Shown: positions 16,803 to 26,353, numbered from the stretch's first letter. The stretch: 64,000 bases of DNA from Bacteroidales bacterium (GCA_003142255.1 PLLO01000011.1:62001-126000), one strand, 5' to 3'. Notes: generated by a model not told the origin, from the letters alone. Made by a program: numbers and translations.

Positions 16803-17255
16803 TTATGAATTGAGTAATTGTTTTACAATAACTGAGATATCTTTTCCGTCGGCTTTCCCTGCGAGTTCCTTAGTGGCGATGCCCATTACCTTACCTATAT
16901 CGGCAGGCGATTTTGCCCCGACTTTCGCAATGATATCCTTCAACGCTTTTTCAAGATCTGCTTCACCCATTTTTGCAGGCAGATACTTCTCAAGGACGTC
17001 TGCCTCGGTGACCTCCTTCTCGTATAGGTCCTGACGGTTATTCTCCTTATATATTGCAGCTGATTCCCTTCTCTGCTTGACAAGCTTCTGAATTATCTTC
17101 AATTCCTCGTCAGGGGTCAATACGTGATCGGCACTTTTCTCCGACCTGGCAAGCGTAAATGCTGTTTTTGCTGCCCTGATGGCTTCAAGGGCAACCTTAT
17201 CCTTTGCCTTCATGGCAGTTATCAGGTCGCTTGAAATTTTTTCAGTAAGTGACAT
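16803..17255 (-). CDS. yqeY: GatB/YqeY domain protein
   Basis: A 150-residue soluble protein matching the YqeY family: N-terminal ISSDLITAMKAKDKVALEAIRAAK, the middle EELKIIQKLVKQRRESAAIY and the C-terminal GKVMGIATKELAGKADGKDIS. The family shares the tail domain of GatB and is thought to bind tRNA or act near amidotransferases; its exact role is not settled. Length is normal for the family. It is at the end of a minus-strand run, convergent with the small barrel gene. Confidence 0.88.
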   Translation of the reverse strand: MSLTEKISSDLITAMKAKDKVALEAIRAAKTAFTLARSEKSADHVLTPDEELKIIQKLVKQRRESAAIYKENNRQDLYEKEVTEADVLEKYLPAKMGEADLEKALKDIIAKVGAKSPADIGKVMGIATKELAGKADGKDISVIVKQLLNS

Positions 17256-17327
17256 TTTGGGAATATTTATTTAAACTTATTGTAAAAGTAATAATATTCA
17301 AAATTGCATAATCAGTTAAAGATTACA

Positions 17328-17343
17328 GGTTGCCGGTCACCGG
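17328..17343. repeat. Short GGTTGCC/GGTCACCGG repeat, copy 1
   Basis: GGTTGCCGGTCACCGG between yqeY and the CDF exporter; it shares its two blocks with the element after cydB. Confidence 0.4.
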
Positions 17344-17352
17344 ACGCCGTCT

Positions 17353-18201
17353 TCATCTCGGTTCTATATGAATGGTCACATTAAGGTTTTCATAAGCAGC
17401 CATAAGAGCACTTTCTATCTGGTCGCAGTACTTGTGGGAATCGCCGACAGTTTCGTAAGCCGGTAATTCCACATGAATATCAATGAACCTGTAATTACCC
17501 GCAATGCGGGTTCTGAGGCTATGATAATTTACCTCAAGGTTGGTCAGTCTACTTTCCAGATCTTCAATTTCATCCTCATTCCAGGCTGTATCGAGAAGAG
17601 GAGTGAAGGCTCTTTTAAGAAGGCTGTACGATTCTTTTATTATGAAGAGGGCAACCAGTATGGCCACACCCGGATCGAGCCACTTTATGCCGGTAACAAT
17701 AATAAGAGCTAATCCGACGGCAACGCCTATTGAAGTATAAACATCTGTCTTTAGATGGAGCGCATCTGCCTCGAGAGCCACTGATTTAGTCTCACGGGCA
17801 ACTTTATAAAGCCTGTGTGAAACATAAGTATTGATCCCTGCCGATACGATCATTACGAGTGACCCGATCCAGATTTTATCAAGGACTATCGCTTCGCCCA
17901 AAAGCTTCCTCACAGCCTCAAAGATGATCAATACTGCAGCAATGAAAATGAGGATTGCCTCAATTACGCCAGAGATGTTTTCAACTTTGCCGTGACCATA
18001 TGGATGCCTTGAATCGGGGGGCGTATCTGAGATCTTAACGGCGAAGAAGGCAATGACTGCTGCCACTAAGTCCATTGAGGAGTGGATGGCTTCAGATATA
18101 ATACTTACCGAGCCGCTTATAAACCCCACAATGAATTTCAGTATTATCAATAAAGAATTTGATAATACTGAGAGACGTGCAATTGAGACCTTTGCATTCA
18201 T
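17353..18201 (-). CDS. Cation diffusion facilitator (CDF) metal exporter
   Basis: A 282-residue inner-membrane protein that should export divalent metals (Zn, Fe, Mn or Co) in exchange for protons. It shows six hydrophobic segments and two CDF metal-site motifs: His40-x3-Asp44 (HSSMD) in helix 2 and HLKTD in helix 5, plus the HPYGHGKVE loop. The C-terminal 80 residues form the usual cytoplasmic ferredoxin-like domain with DIHVEL and TIHIEP. Metal specificity cannot be read with confidence. It lies 56 bp after the DUF362 gene in the same direction. Confidence 0.88.
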   Translation of the reverse strand: MNAKVSIARLSVLSNSLLIILKFIVGFISGSVSIISEAIHSSMDLVAAVIAFFAVKISDTPPDSRHPYGHGKVENISGVIEAILIFIAAVLIIFEAVRKLLGEAIVLDKIWIGSLVMIVSAGINTYVSHRLYKVARETKSVALEADALHLKTDVYTSIGVAVGLALIIVTGIKWLDPGVAILVALFIIKESYSLLKRAFTPLLDTAWNEDEIEDLESRLTNLEVNYHSLRTRIAGNYRFIDIHVELPAYETVGDSHKYCDQIESALMAAYENLNVTIHIEPR

Positions 18202-18257
18202 ATCTGATACGATGGGGGTTTTATCAAAGGTAATGAGAAAAAAGAAACAAAACCTAA

Positions 18258-19376
18258 TCAGACATTGATCAGTTCATAGCTGGTTTTTCCCAGACCGATC
18301 TTTTCGGCGTGTTCGAGTCCTGATAACCAGGAAGTATCCGGATGTGCGAGCCTGAATTTGTCTTCTCCCTTCAGGTCGCCTTTTGAATGATCCTCACAAA
18401 TTTTGCTTCCCGGAAGAGCCGGGGCCGCAACTACAAGGTCAGCACAAGCTTTGTCGAGAGCAACCGGATCAAATGAGGCGGCCATCCCTAAATCAGGAAT
18501 AAGAGGATAATCATTGGAGCCCCAGCAGTCGCAATCGGGTGATACATTCATAATAAAATTGACGTGGAAAGAAGGTTTATCCTTAACAACCGCATAAGCA
18601 TATTCAGAGATCCTGTTGCAGACAATCTCGGAATTTGGCGACCAGACCACTCTTGAGGCATCATACTGGCATACTGCGATGCACTGTCCGCAGCCAACGC
18701 ATTTTGCATAGTCTATATGTGCAATCTTATCCTTGCCAACTTTTATTGCATCATGAGCACAATGTTTCTCGCAAACCCGGCATCCGGTACAGTTTTCTTC
18801 AAAGATCTTTGGCGACGAACCGGAGTGAAGGAACAGTTTCCCGCCAACTGAAGCGCAGCCCATGCCGAGATTCTTCAATGCTCCGCCAAAACCTGTCAGT
18901 TCATGGCCCTTGAAGTGATTAAGGCTAACTACAATATCTGAATCGGCTATCTGAGCTCCTATCTTTGCTGTTTTGCAATATTCCAGGTCAAGGGGTATCT
19001 CGCGATGATCCGTGCCCCTGACACCATCGCCAATTATCACCGGGCATCCTGTTACCATCGGGTTGAAGCCGTTCTCAAATGCAGCTTCAATATGTGAGGG
19101 TCCGTTTGACCTCCTGCCATAATAAAGTGTATTGCAGTCAGTCAGGTAGGGGATAGCCTCTTTCGATTTCAGCAGCTTAATTATCTGCGCAGCATAGTTC
19201 GGCCTGATGAAGGCAAGGTTGCCTGGTTCACCGAAATGAATTTTAACTGCGACCAGCTTTTTCTTGAAATCAATATTTTCAATACCTGCCTTTATTACAA
19301 GGTTCTCGAGCTTCTTGAGAAGGTTTTGGGAAGGTTTTACCCTGAGGTTTGTAAACCAGACTTTTGATGATGCCAT
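18258..19376 (-). CDS. DUF362 protein with two 4Fe-4S clusters
   Basis: A 372-residue protein with an N-terminal DUF362 domain (KVWFTNLRVKP, VKIHFGEPGNLAFIRP, LNHFKGHELTGFGGALKNLGMG). A bacterial ferredoxin insertion carries two cysteine sets: CTGCRVCEKHC starting at Cys196 and CVGCGQCIAVC about 30 residues later. DUF362 proteins are presumed iron-sulfur redox proteins of unknown substrate. Its start lies 12 bp after the pfkA stop, so it is probably co-transcribed with pfkA. Confidence 0.88.
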   Translation of the reverse strand: MASSKVWFTNLRVKPSQNLLKKLENLVIKAGIENIDFKKKLVAVKIHFGEPGNLAFIRPNYAAQIIKLLKSKEAIPYLTDCNTLYYGRRSNGPSHIEAAFENGFNPMVTGCPVIIGDGVRGTDHREIPLDLEYCKTAKIGAQIADSDIVVSLNHFKGHELTGFGGALKNLGMGCASVGGKLFLHSGSSPKIFEENCTGCRVCEKHCAHDAIKVGKDKIAHIDYAKCVGCGQCIAVCQYDASRVVWSPNSEIVCNRISEYAYAVVKDKPSFHVNFIMNVSPDCDCWGSNDYPLIPDLGMAASFDPVALDKACADLVVAAPALPGSKICEDHSKGDLKGEDKFRLAHPDTSWLSGLEHAEKIGLGKTSYELINV

Positions 19377-19388
19377 AATATTGGGGTT

Positions 19389-20369
19389 CTAAACTGATAA
19401 TATCCTTGCAAGCTCAACCAGGTCGTGATTCACGTCCTTATGGAGTTTTACCGCCCTTCGGAACGGGACAAGCGTTATTTCGCCATTGAATATTCCAACC
19501 ATCACACTTTTCTGGTCATCGATAAGCGCTTCAACGGCAGCACGTCCAAGACGGCTGGCATTCACCCTGTCCATGGCTGAAGGAGATCCGCCCCGCTGGA
19601 GATGACCAAGAACCGAAACCCTGATATCATACTCGGGGAAATCATTCTTTACCTTTTCTGCAATAGTAAATGCACCGCCTTCTTCATCACCTTCGGCAAC
19701 AATAATAATGTTGCTCGATTTCCTTCGCGTGTTCCCTTCCTCAATCAGCTTCTTGATATCGTGTGATTCTCCTTTTGTTTCCGGAATAAGGATAGCTTCT
19801 GCCCCTGTAGCAATACCGCTGTAAAGAGCAATAAACCCAGCTTCGGCACCCATCACCTCTACGAAAAACATCCTGTTATGAGCGCTTGCAGTATCCCTGA
19901 TTTTATCGACAGCTTCGACGACTGTATTCAACGCGGTGTCGTATCCTATGGTATAGTCTGTACCGTAAATATCATTGTCGATGGTTCCCGGTATGCCTAC
20001 GAATGGTATATTATATTCCTCGTTGAATATCCTTGCCCCTGTGAATGAACCGTCACCGCCTATCACAACAACTCCGTCGATTTGTGCTTCCTTCAGGTTG
20101 TTAGATGCTTTGGCCCTGCCTTCTGTGGTTTTGAATTCCTCGCACCTTGCAGTCTTAAGTATTGTGCCGCCTCTCTGGATTATATCGCTGACACTGCTCG
20201 ATTCAAGCTTTTGAAAATTCGCATCTATCATTCCCTGGTATCCGTGACGGATACCCATTACTTCGAGTCCATTATAAACTGCGGTGCGTGTTACACCCCT
20301 GATTGCTGCATTCATGCCGGGAGCATCGCCTCCTGATGTCAGCACCCCGATCTTCTTAATCTTTCCCAT
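19389..20369 (-). CDS. pfkA: ATP-dependent 6-phosphofructokinase
   Basis: Catalyses fructose-6-phosphate to fructose-1,6-bisphosphate in glycolysis. The 326-residue length is standard for bacterial PfkA. Visible motifs are LTSGGDAPGMNAAIRG at the N-terminus, GGDGSFTGA for the nucleotide, PGTIDNDIYGTD with the catalytic Asp, and GHLQRGGSPSAMDR. GGDGS with Gly after Asp is typical of ATP-using rather than pyrophosphate-using enzymes. A complete Bacteroidetes promoter lies just upstream, so it is transcribed separately from ispH. Confidence 0.95.
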   Translation of the reverse strand: MGKIKKIGVLTSGGDAPGMNAAIRGVTRTAVYNGLEVMGIRHGYQGMIDANFQKLESSSVSDIIQRGGTILKTARCEEFKTTEGRAKASNNLKEAQIDGVVVIGGDGSFTGARIFNEEYNIPFVGIPGTIDNDIYGTDYTIGYDTALNTVVEAVDKIRDTASAHNRMFFVEVMGAEAGFIALYSGIATGAEAILIPETKGESHDIKKLIEEGNTRRKSSNIIIVAEGDEEGGAFTIAEKVKNDFPEYDIRVSVLGHLQRGGSPSAMDRVNASRLGRAAVEALIDDQKSVMVGIFNGEITLVPFRRAVKLHKDVNHDLVELARILSV

Positions 20370-20393
20370 AGTTTATTCTTGTTAAACAGCGCA

Positions 20394-20424
20394 CAAAAGT
20401 AATACAAAAATCTTTCCCCGCAAA
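20394..20424 (-). promoter_or_regulatory. Bacteroidetes -33/-7 promoter of pfkA
   Basis: On the minus strand: TTTG (20421-20424), exactly 19 nt, then TACTTTTG (20394-20401), 25 bp before the pfkA start. A full consensus match. Confidence 0.85.
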
Positions 20425-20442
20425 TGCAGTTAAGTGCCTGAA

Positions 20443-21318
20443 TCATATAGTAGCTACAAAGTCCCGGACTTTCTCTATAAGCCATTTGGGAGTTGAAGTG
20501 GCTCCGCAAATGCCTGCAGAGTTCTTCCCCTTAAACCACGACACATCAATTTCTTCAATAGAAGACACAAAATATGTCTCGGGATTAATGTTCCTGCAGA
20601 CCGAGTAGAGCATCTTGCCGTTGGAGCTCTCTCTCCCACTCACAAAGATCACTATATCGTGTTTTTCGGCAAATGCCTTCAGATGTGGTTCCCTGTTCGA
20701 AACCTGTCCGCATATTGTTTTATTCACATGCAGAAATTTCTCGGGATCGCTGATCCCTTTTTCTTTCATTCTTGCCCGTATCTGTCCTGCAAAATTCTGA
20801 TAATCACGGATGCTCATGGTCGTCTGGGCAAAAAGCCATACCGGCTTTGTTACGTCAATCTTATCAAGGTCTTCGGGACTTGAAACGAGGATGCCTTCAT
20901 TTAATGTCTGGCCCAGCAACCCGACCACTTCTGCGTGACCCTGCTTACCGAAAATCACCACCTGCCCATGGCTCTCACGGATCTCCTCCCAGGTCTCCTT
21001 TATCTTTGACTGCAGCTTTTTTACAATCGGGCAGGTAGCTTCAATTATGGTTATATTATTTTTTTCAGCCTCTGTATATGTTTCAGGCGGTTCGCCATGC
21101 GCCCTGAACAGAACCTTGCAATCCCTGAGTTTCCTGAATTCCGTATGATCAATTGATACGAGCCCGAGGGCAGAGAGGCGCTCTACTTCACGGTCGTTAT
21201 GGACAATAGGGCCAAGCGAGAAGACTCTTTCACCTTTCATAAGGGCCTTCTCTGCAATCTCAACAGCATTCTGAACGCCGAAACAGAAGCCTGACTTTTC
21301 GTCTATTTCAACGACCAT
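20443..21318 (-). CDS. ispH: 4-hydroxy-3-methylbut-2-enyl diphosphate reductase
   Basis: Last enzyme of the MEP isoprenoid pathway, reducing HMBPP to IPP and DMAPP with a 4Fe-4S cluster. The 291-residue protein has the conserved cluster cysteines in GFCFGVQ (Cys12), ATCPIVKKL and TICGQVSNR. It also has FGKQGHAEVVGLLGQ, the TTMS motif and GICGATSTP near the end. It overlaps cmk by 11 bp, so they form one operon. In Bacteroidota this gene often neighbours cmk and porQ, as here. Confidence 0.95.
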   Translation of the reverse strand: MVVEIDEKSGFCFGVQNAVEIAEKALMKGERVFSLGPIVHNDREVERLSALGLVSIDHTEFRKLRDCKVLFRAHGEPPETYTEAEKNNITIIEATCPIVKKLQSKIKETWEEIRESHGQVVIFGKQGHAEVVGLLGQTLNEGILVSSPEDLDKIDVTKPVWLFAQTTMSIRDYQNFAGQIRARMKEKGISDPEKFLHVNKTICGQVSNREPHLKAFAEKHDIVIFVSGRESSNGKMLYSVCRNINPETYFVSSIEEIDVSWFKGKNSAGICGATSTPKWLIEKVRDFVATI

Positions 21319-22006
21319 TGATCTTCTTTTCTATTATATCATGAACCCATGCCATCTGTTCTGCAACGGTCATCCTGGTATTGTCAAGGACAATTGCATC
21401 ATCGGCTCTTCTTAAAGGGCTGATATCCCTGTTTTCGTCAGTGATATCCCTTACAACAATATTCTTTCTTACCTCTTCCAGGTTGGCTTTTATTCCCTTG
21501 CTTATCATCTCATCGTACCTTCTTTTTGCCCTGACCTCCACAGAAGCCGTCATGAATATTTTAAGGTCAGCATCAGGAAAAACGACAGTGCCTATATCCC
21601 TGCCATCCATCACTATCCCTTTAAAAACTCCGATCTGTCTTTGCAATTCTACCATCCGTGCCCTCACTTCATGGATCTTGCTAATACTGCTGACATTCGA
21701 AGAAACTTCAATACCGCGTATCTCTTGTTCCACATTCTCTGAATTCAGGAATGTTTCATATTCAGCAATATCGGGGTTATATACAAACTCAATGTTCATA
21801 TTATTCAGCTCGCTGATTATTCCATTCCTGTCAATGCTTTCTTCACTGACAAATCCTCTTCTCATGCAATAAAGGGTGACAGCCCTGTACATTGCACCGC
21901 TGTCGATAAAGATATAATTGAGTTCTTTTGCTATTGCCCTGGCAAATGTGCTCTTTCCGCAGGATGAATACCCGTCAATGGCTATTATTAATTTTTTTTC
22001 CATCAA
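21308..22006 (-). CDS. cmk: Cytidylate kinase
   Basis: Phosphorylates CMP and dCMP. The 232-residue protein starts with the P-loop IAIDGYSSCGKST, followed by SGAMYRAVT for nucleotide binding, VMDGRDIGTVVFPDADLKIF and a C-terminal RRADDAIVLDNT, all typical of Cmk. The first two codons are both ATG, so the start could be one codon later. The 3' end overlaps ispH. Confidence 0.95.
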   Translation of the reverse strand: MMEKKLIIAIDGYSSCGKSTFARAIAKELNYIFIDSGAMYRAVTLYCMRRGFVSEESIDRNGIISELNNMNIEFVYNPDIAEYETFLNSENVEQEIRGIEVSSNVSSISKIHEVRARMVELQRQIGVFKGIVMDGRDIGTVVFPDADLKIFMTASVEVRAKRRYDEMISKGIKANLEEVRKNIVVRDITDENRDISPLRRADDAIVLDNTRMTVAEQMAWVHDIIEKKINGR

Positions 22007-22113
22007 TATTCCTGAATAAAATAATAAGTTAAATTACAAAAAAGGACACAAAGTTTGCACCAAGAGCGCAAAAAAAATAAAATTGTGGGAATTACACCGG
22101 TAAATGCAAAAAC

Positions 22114-23145
22114 TCATTTCCTGAACCTGTTATAAAGCAGACCAGGCCTTACAATCAGTGAAACATTGTTTGATGCACCTGCCAGATGATAAGTTGCTCT
22201 TCCGAACTCAATATTAAGCCATGATGTGTTTATGCCGAATCCCCACGAAAAACCGACCATAGATGTCTTCGATTCTACCTGGAGCTCTTTTCTTCTCTGG
22301 TAGTTATACCCGGCGCTCAGATAAAAATTCTTGTGGGGGATCAGCTCAATTCCAAAAATTACATGCCTCATTATGTTTTCAAGAAATTCAGATGACTGCA
22401 GGTAATTTTTTGCCGATGTTGTATCTGAATATTCATAGGTAAGGTCATACTTCTCCAGATGCCTGAGGGTCAGTGAAAACCGGAAAGGAGCATGGGCAAG
22501 CTTCTGAGACACTCCGGCCTGAATCTCGAATGGCAGCTTCTGCCTTGGTTCACCGGCATAGGTCGTAATTTCAAGGCCAATGTTTTTCAATACAACTCCT
22601 GCAGAAAAGAGATTTGACCTGCTGTGATATGATGCTCCAAGGTCAAATGCAATTCCAAATGACGTATATTTCTCAAGATGTGATAAAACAGGCTTGAGAT
22701 CAATTCCCACGCTGAAAAGCGAGTCAATTTCCCTGGAATAGATTAATGAAAGAGCATATTCTGATGCTCCAAAAGTTCCTGTTATTGTTCCATAAGGATC
22801 AGCTTCGACAAATGAACCGTAATTGAGATATGTCATTCCGGCTGCAAAGTTGCCGACTCCCTGAAAGGACCTCGAATAGAGTGCAAGTCCATAGTTTATA
22901 CCGGCAAAATAATTAACATAATTAAGGGCAAGATATTTATCCATGCTGCTGTTAAGCAATGCCGGGTTGTGATAGGCAAGATTCAGTCCGGATGAGTTCA
23001 GTGATACGTTTGTCCCTCCAAGAGAAGAAACAAGTCCGGAATGTGTAAGGTTCAGGAACTCATAAATATTATCACCGCCTGTCTGTGCCCTTAAGGCAGG
23101 AACCAGAAGGCAGGCAGCAATGACATATAATAATTTCCTGCGCAT
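22114..23145 (-). CDS. porQ: Type IX secretion system protein PorQ
   Basis: An outer-membrane beta-barrel protein of the FadL/PorV superfamily needed for type IX secretion in Bacteroidota. From the start at 23145 it has 343 residues with a signal peptide ending near LRAQ. The body matches the PorQ pattern: YEFLNLTHSGLVSSLGGTNVSL, NPALLN, LALNYVNYFAGINYG and SFVEADPYGTITGTFGASEYA. An upstream in-frame ATG at 23163 lies in the predicted promoter, so 23145 is preferred. Its position before cmk and ispH is a known Bacteroidota arrangement. It implies that a T9SS exists elsewhere in the genome. Confidence 0.9.
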   Translation of the reverse strand: MRRKLLYVIAACLLVPALRAQTGGDNIYEFLNLTHSGLVSSLGGTNVSLNSSGLNLAYHNPALLNSSMDKYLALNYVNYFAGINYGLALYSRSFQGVGNFAAGMTYLNYGSFVEADPYGTITGTFGASEYALSLIYSREIDSLFSVGIDLKPVLSHLEKYTSFGIAFDLGASYHSRSNLFSAGVVLKNIGLEITTYAGEPRQKLPFEIQAGVSQKLAHAPFRFSLTLRHLEKYDLTYEYSDTTSAKNYLQSSEFLENIMRHVIFGIELIPHKNFYLSAGYNYQRRKELQVESKTSMVGFSWGFGINTSWLNIEFGRATYHLAGASNNVSLIVRPGLLYNRFRK

Positions 23146-23160
23146 AGCACAATTATTCTT

Positions 23161-23168
23161 CAAATATA
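23161..23168 (-). promoter_or_regulatory. -7 box of porQ
   Basis: TATATTTG on the minus strand, 15 bp before the chosen porQ start. There is no clear TTTG at -33. Confidence 0.5.
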
Positions 23169-23227
23169 GTATGAATTTATATAAACGCCGGAAGTTGTAA
23201 ATTATTATTAATGAACATTATGCCGGC

Positions 23228-24160
23228 TCATGCAGTTTTCCCGGTAAGGATAAGGGCTTCGTCGGTCTTCTTGTGTTGGCCATTCATCTGCGACAGTAAA
23301 AGGCCAGTAATAACTATCGCCATTCCAGCAATATTCTGAAATGTAAGCTTATCGCCCATGAGAATAAATGAAAAAAGGGCAGTGAAAACAGGAATACAGT
23401 TCGAGAATACATTTGCTTTTGTGATCCCCATGTTTCCCACTGAATATGCGAAGAGAATAAATGCACCGCATGAAGCAAATACCGAAAGTTCAATTATCGG
23501 GATAAAATGCCTGAAGGAGAAGGTTGTATCAAGGAAATGGTGCAAATCGAAGAATAAAAAGAAAGGGAGGAAGAGGATCGCTCCGATTATATTTTGAACG
23601 TTAACAATGAATACCGGGCTGTATCTGCCGACGAGACGACTGAGTGTAAGGTTATATCCTGATGCTGAGATAACAGCGATCATTAATAGTACCAGCCCCC
23701 TTATATTAAAGGAGAGCGTGCCATTCTTGTTAATAATAAACACGAGGACCCCGATGAATGATATGATAATTCCTGCATAATTGATTGCCTTTAATCTCTC
23801 TTTGAAGATCACCATTGCGCCCAGGGTTGCAACTACCGGTATTGTTGAGATGAGAACTGATGCTACAGTTGCCGAAACATATGTCAGTCCAAAGCTTTCT
23901 CCAAGGAAATAGCAAAATGGTTCGAACGTTGCCAGCATGACAAATAGTTTCCGGTCCTCCTTCCTTATCTTCACGAAGCTTTTTGTAAGAAAAAGAAACA
24001 GGGAAAGAAGAATTACTGAGAATACAAGCCTGATAAATACTATTGTTATTGGCCTGAATGTCTGATTGGCCATTTTAAACCATATAAATGATAATGACCA
24101 GAATATCATTGACAGGATAATTGCTCCATATGTCCTGGTTGCGCTTTTCACTTCTCCCAA
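23228..24160 (-). CDS. EamA/DMT-family transporter
   Basis: A 310-residue inner-membrane protein with about ten hydrophobic helices arranged as two EamA halves. The first half runs to about residue 140 and contains SFIWFKMANQTFRPI. The second contains MAVISASGYN-type spacing and ends TFQNIAGMAIVITGLLL. The family exports small metabolites such as amino acids, but substrates cannot be read from sequence. It stands alone on the minus strand, divergent from the etf operon. Confidence 0.85.
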   Translation of the reverse strand: MGEVKSATRTYGAIILSMIFWSLSFIWFKMANQTFRPITIVFIRLVFSVILLSLFLFLTKSFVKIRKEDRKLFVMLATFEPFCYFLGESFGLTYVSATVASVLISTIPVVATLGAMVIFKERLKAINYAGIIISFIGVLVFIINKNGTLSFNIRGLVLLMIAVISASGYNLTLSRLVGRYSPVFIVNVQNIIGAILFLPFFLFFDLHHFLDTTFSFRHFIPIIELSVFASCGAFILFAYSVGNMGITKANVFSNCIPVFTALFSFILMGDKLTFQNIAGMAIVITGLLLSQMNGQHKKTDEALILTGKTA

Positions 24161-24374
24161 TATATTTTTTTGATTTTACGTGCCGCGAATTTAACCTATA
24201 TATTCTTAATTTGGTAATTGGACCGGAAGGAATTTTGACATTTCCCGGATATGGTTGCTATCTATTTCGACCGGCAGAAAAAACTGATTATAAATGTGCA
24301 TGCAATAAACAGTAAAACAAATATATAACATGTCAGGTAGTTTCGAACAGGTGTAATAAATGATGTGCCGGTGA
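24161..24374. other. Gene-free spacer before the etf promoter
   Basis: No ORF with protein-like content, RNA gene or repeat was seen in this stretch; it separates the divergent EamA gene and etf operon and must hold the EamA promoter, which I could not identify. Confidence 0.5.
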
Positions 24375-24404
24375 TTTGAAAGTATTCATAAATTATTATA
24401 TTTG
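24375..24404 (+). promoter_or_regulatory. Bacteroidetes promoter of the etf operon
   Basis: TTTG (24375-24378), 18 nt, TATATTTG (24397-24404); the etfB ATG is 76 bp further on. Confidence 0.65.
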
Positions 24405-24480
24405 CCGCCGCGTAGAATAGAATTCGAAGTTGTTGCAAAGGCAACGTATTATAAGTTAATATTTTAAATAATAGATTCAG

Positions 24481-25230
24481 ATGAAGATTCTGGTTTGCAT
24501 AAGCAATGTTCCCGACACTACAACCAAGATAAAGCTTGCTGAAGGGAATTCAACGATTGACACTGCCGGTATCCAATGGGTTATAAATCCATGGGACGAG
24601 CTCTCTCTTACCAGGGCGCTCGAACTCAGGGATGATGCTGCTTCAGGCATTAAATCAGTAACTGTCGCTCATGTCGGCCCGGCATCATCCGAGCCGGTGA
24701 TCCGCAAGGCACTTGCTATCGGAGCAGATGAGGCAATAAGGGTCAACGCAAATTCACCTGACGCATACTATGTTGCTGCCCAGCTTGCCGAAGTGATAAA
24801 AAAAGAGCAGTTCGATATTATTTTGTGCGGTATAGAATCGAGCGATTATAACGGGTCGCTTGTAGGAGGTATGATATCTGAATTTCTGGGAATACCTTCA
24901 GCTTCAGGCGTTTCAGGGATAAAAATTGAAAACGGCACGGCAGTTGTAACACGGGATATTGATGGTGGCAAGGAAATCCTCGAGATGCCTGTCCCCTTTG
25001 TTGCAGTTGTACAAAAAGGAATTGCTAAGGAGCCAAAGATAGCTGCAATGAGGGGTATTATGCTTGCCAGGACGAAACAGATAAAGGTTTATGAACCGTC
25101 AGCTGTGGAGCCTCTTACAAACATATCTGTACTTGAAAAACCTGCTCCGCGTTCAGCCTGCAGGTTTATTGATGCCGAAAACCCGGGCCAGCTTATTGAC
25201 CTTCTCAGGAATGAAGCTAAAGTAATTTAA
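24481..25230 (+). CDS. etfB: Electron transfer flavoprotein, beta subunit
   Basis: With etfA it forms the soluble FAD-containing carrier that accepts electrons from acyl-CoA dehydrogenases. The 249-residue protein starts MKILVCISNVPDTTTKIKL and shows INPWDELSLTRALEL, GADEAIRV, and CGIESSDYNGSLVGGMISEFLGIPS. All are typical of EtfB. It is the first gene of the operon, 26 bp before etfA. Confidence 0.95.
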   Translation: MKILVCISNVPDTTTKIKLAEGNSTIDTAGIQWVINPWDELSLTRALELRDDAASGIKSVTVAHVGPASSEPVIRKALAIGADEAIRVNANSPDAYYVAAQLAEVIKKEQFDIILCGIESSDYNGSLVGGMISEFLGIPSASGVSGIKIENGTAVVTRDIDGGKEILEMPVPFVAVVQKGIAKEPKIAAMRGIMLARTKQIKVYEPSAVEPLTNISVLEKPAPRSACRFIDAENPGQLIDLLRNEAKVI

Positions 25231-25256
25231 TTTGTAATTTTTAAACATTAAGATAT

Positions 25257-26225
25257 ATGTCAGTTTTAGTATATACCGAGAACTGGGACGGGAAATTCAA
25301 AAAGCTCACTTTAGAGCTTGTATCCTATGCTGCTGCAGTTGCAAAAATGACAGGGTCTTCAGTTACCGCACTTTCAATCGGGAAAGTCGACGAATCAGAA
25401 CTCAGGAAGCTTGGAAATTATGGTGCTCAGAAGATCTTATCCGCCGATGCCGATCAGTTGTCTGTTTTCGATAGCCAGGCGTATGCGGCAATAATTTCAG
25501 AAGCTGCTATAAAGCAGGGAGCAAAAATAATAGTCATTTCGAATAACAATACCGGCAAGGCTGTTGCTCCCAGGTTATCAGTAAGGCTTAAGGCAGGTGT
25601 AGGATCAGGAGTAAGCAAGCTTCCGCTCGATATTAATCCTTTTACTGTTTATAAAAGGACATACTCAGGCAATGTTTTTGCTCACGTAGTTATTAAATCA
25701 GATATTAAGATTCTCACTCTTGCACAGAACTCATTCGATCCGGCAGAGACTCCAAACAACGCGGCTATCGAAAAATTTGATGTTCACAGTGAAATCCTTC
25801 CCGGCAAAACGAAACGCAGGGATATTCAGAAACAGAGTGGCAAGATATTGCTTACTGACGCAGATATCGTTGTTTCAGGTGGAAGGGGAATGAAATCTCC
25901 CGATAACTGGGCACCTCTGGTTGAGCTGGCCTCAGCCCTCGGCGGCGCAACAGCATGCTCCCGTCCTGTTTCAGACGAAGGATGGCGGCCTAATGAAGAA
26001 CATACGGGACAAACCGGCAAAATAATTGCTCCGAATGTCTATATTGCTGTTGGCATATCAGGCGCTACCCAGCACCTGGCAGGGATAAGCTCATCAAAAT
26101 ATATTGTAGCAATAAACACCGACAAGGATGCCCCTATATTCGAAGCGGCACAATATGGAATAGTCGGTGATGCAATGAAGGTTCTTCCGAAACTTGTCGC
26201 TGCAGTAAAAGAATTAAAGAAATAA
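25257..26225 (+). CDS. etfA: Electron transfer flavoprotein, alpha subunit
   Basis: The FAD-binding partner of EtfB. The 322-residue protein has the C-terminal FAD domain signatures VSGGRGMKSPDNW, GATACSRPVSDEGW, QTGKIIAPNVYIAVGISG, and AINTDKDAPIFEAAQYGIVGD. Length and motifs match classical EtfA. No extra ferredoxin domain is present, so nothing here points to electron bifurcation. Downstream genes suggest electrons go to the quinone pool. Confidence 0.95.
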   Translation: MSVLVYTENWDGKFKKLTLELVSYAAAVAKMTGSSVTALSIGKVDESELRKLGNYGAQKILSADADQLSVFDSQAYAAIISEAAIKQGAKIIVISNNNTGKAVAPRLSVRLKAGVGSGVSKLPLDINPFTVYKRTYSGNVFAHVVIKSDIKILTLAQNSFDPAETPNNAAIEKFDVHSEILPGKTKRRDIQKQSGKILLTDADIVVSGGRGMKSPDNWAPLVELASALGGATACSRPVSDEGWRPNEEHTGQTGKIIAPNVYIAVGISGATQHLAGISSSKYIVAINTDKDAPIFEAAQYGIVGDAMKVLPKLVAAVKELKK

Positions 26226-26242
26226 TTAACCGAAGAGGTTTT

Positions 26243-26305
26243 GCCCCCATCCCCCTGAAGGGGGTAAAATCACAGGATAAAGTCCCCTTTAGGGGATTTA
26301 GGGGC
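26243..26305. repeat. Nested G/C-rich hairpin repeat R1
   Basis: Two inner hairpins (CCCCCTGAAGGGGG and TCCCCTTTAGGGGA) sit between outer complementary arms (GCCCC at the left and GGGGC at the right) in the spacer after etfA. It belongs to the same architecture as R2 and R3. Confidence 0.7.
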
Positions 26306-26353
26306 TGATGCAAAAAAAGAATTATTATTTTATACCATCTGAAACCAACCTGA

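Noticed and set aside
21381-21872. A 163-codon ORF on the plus strand opposite cmk.
   Set aside because: It is the antisense shadow of a well-conserved kinase gene; the translation has no domain-like pattern.
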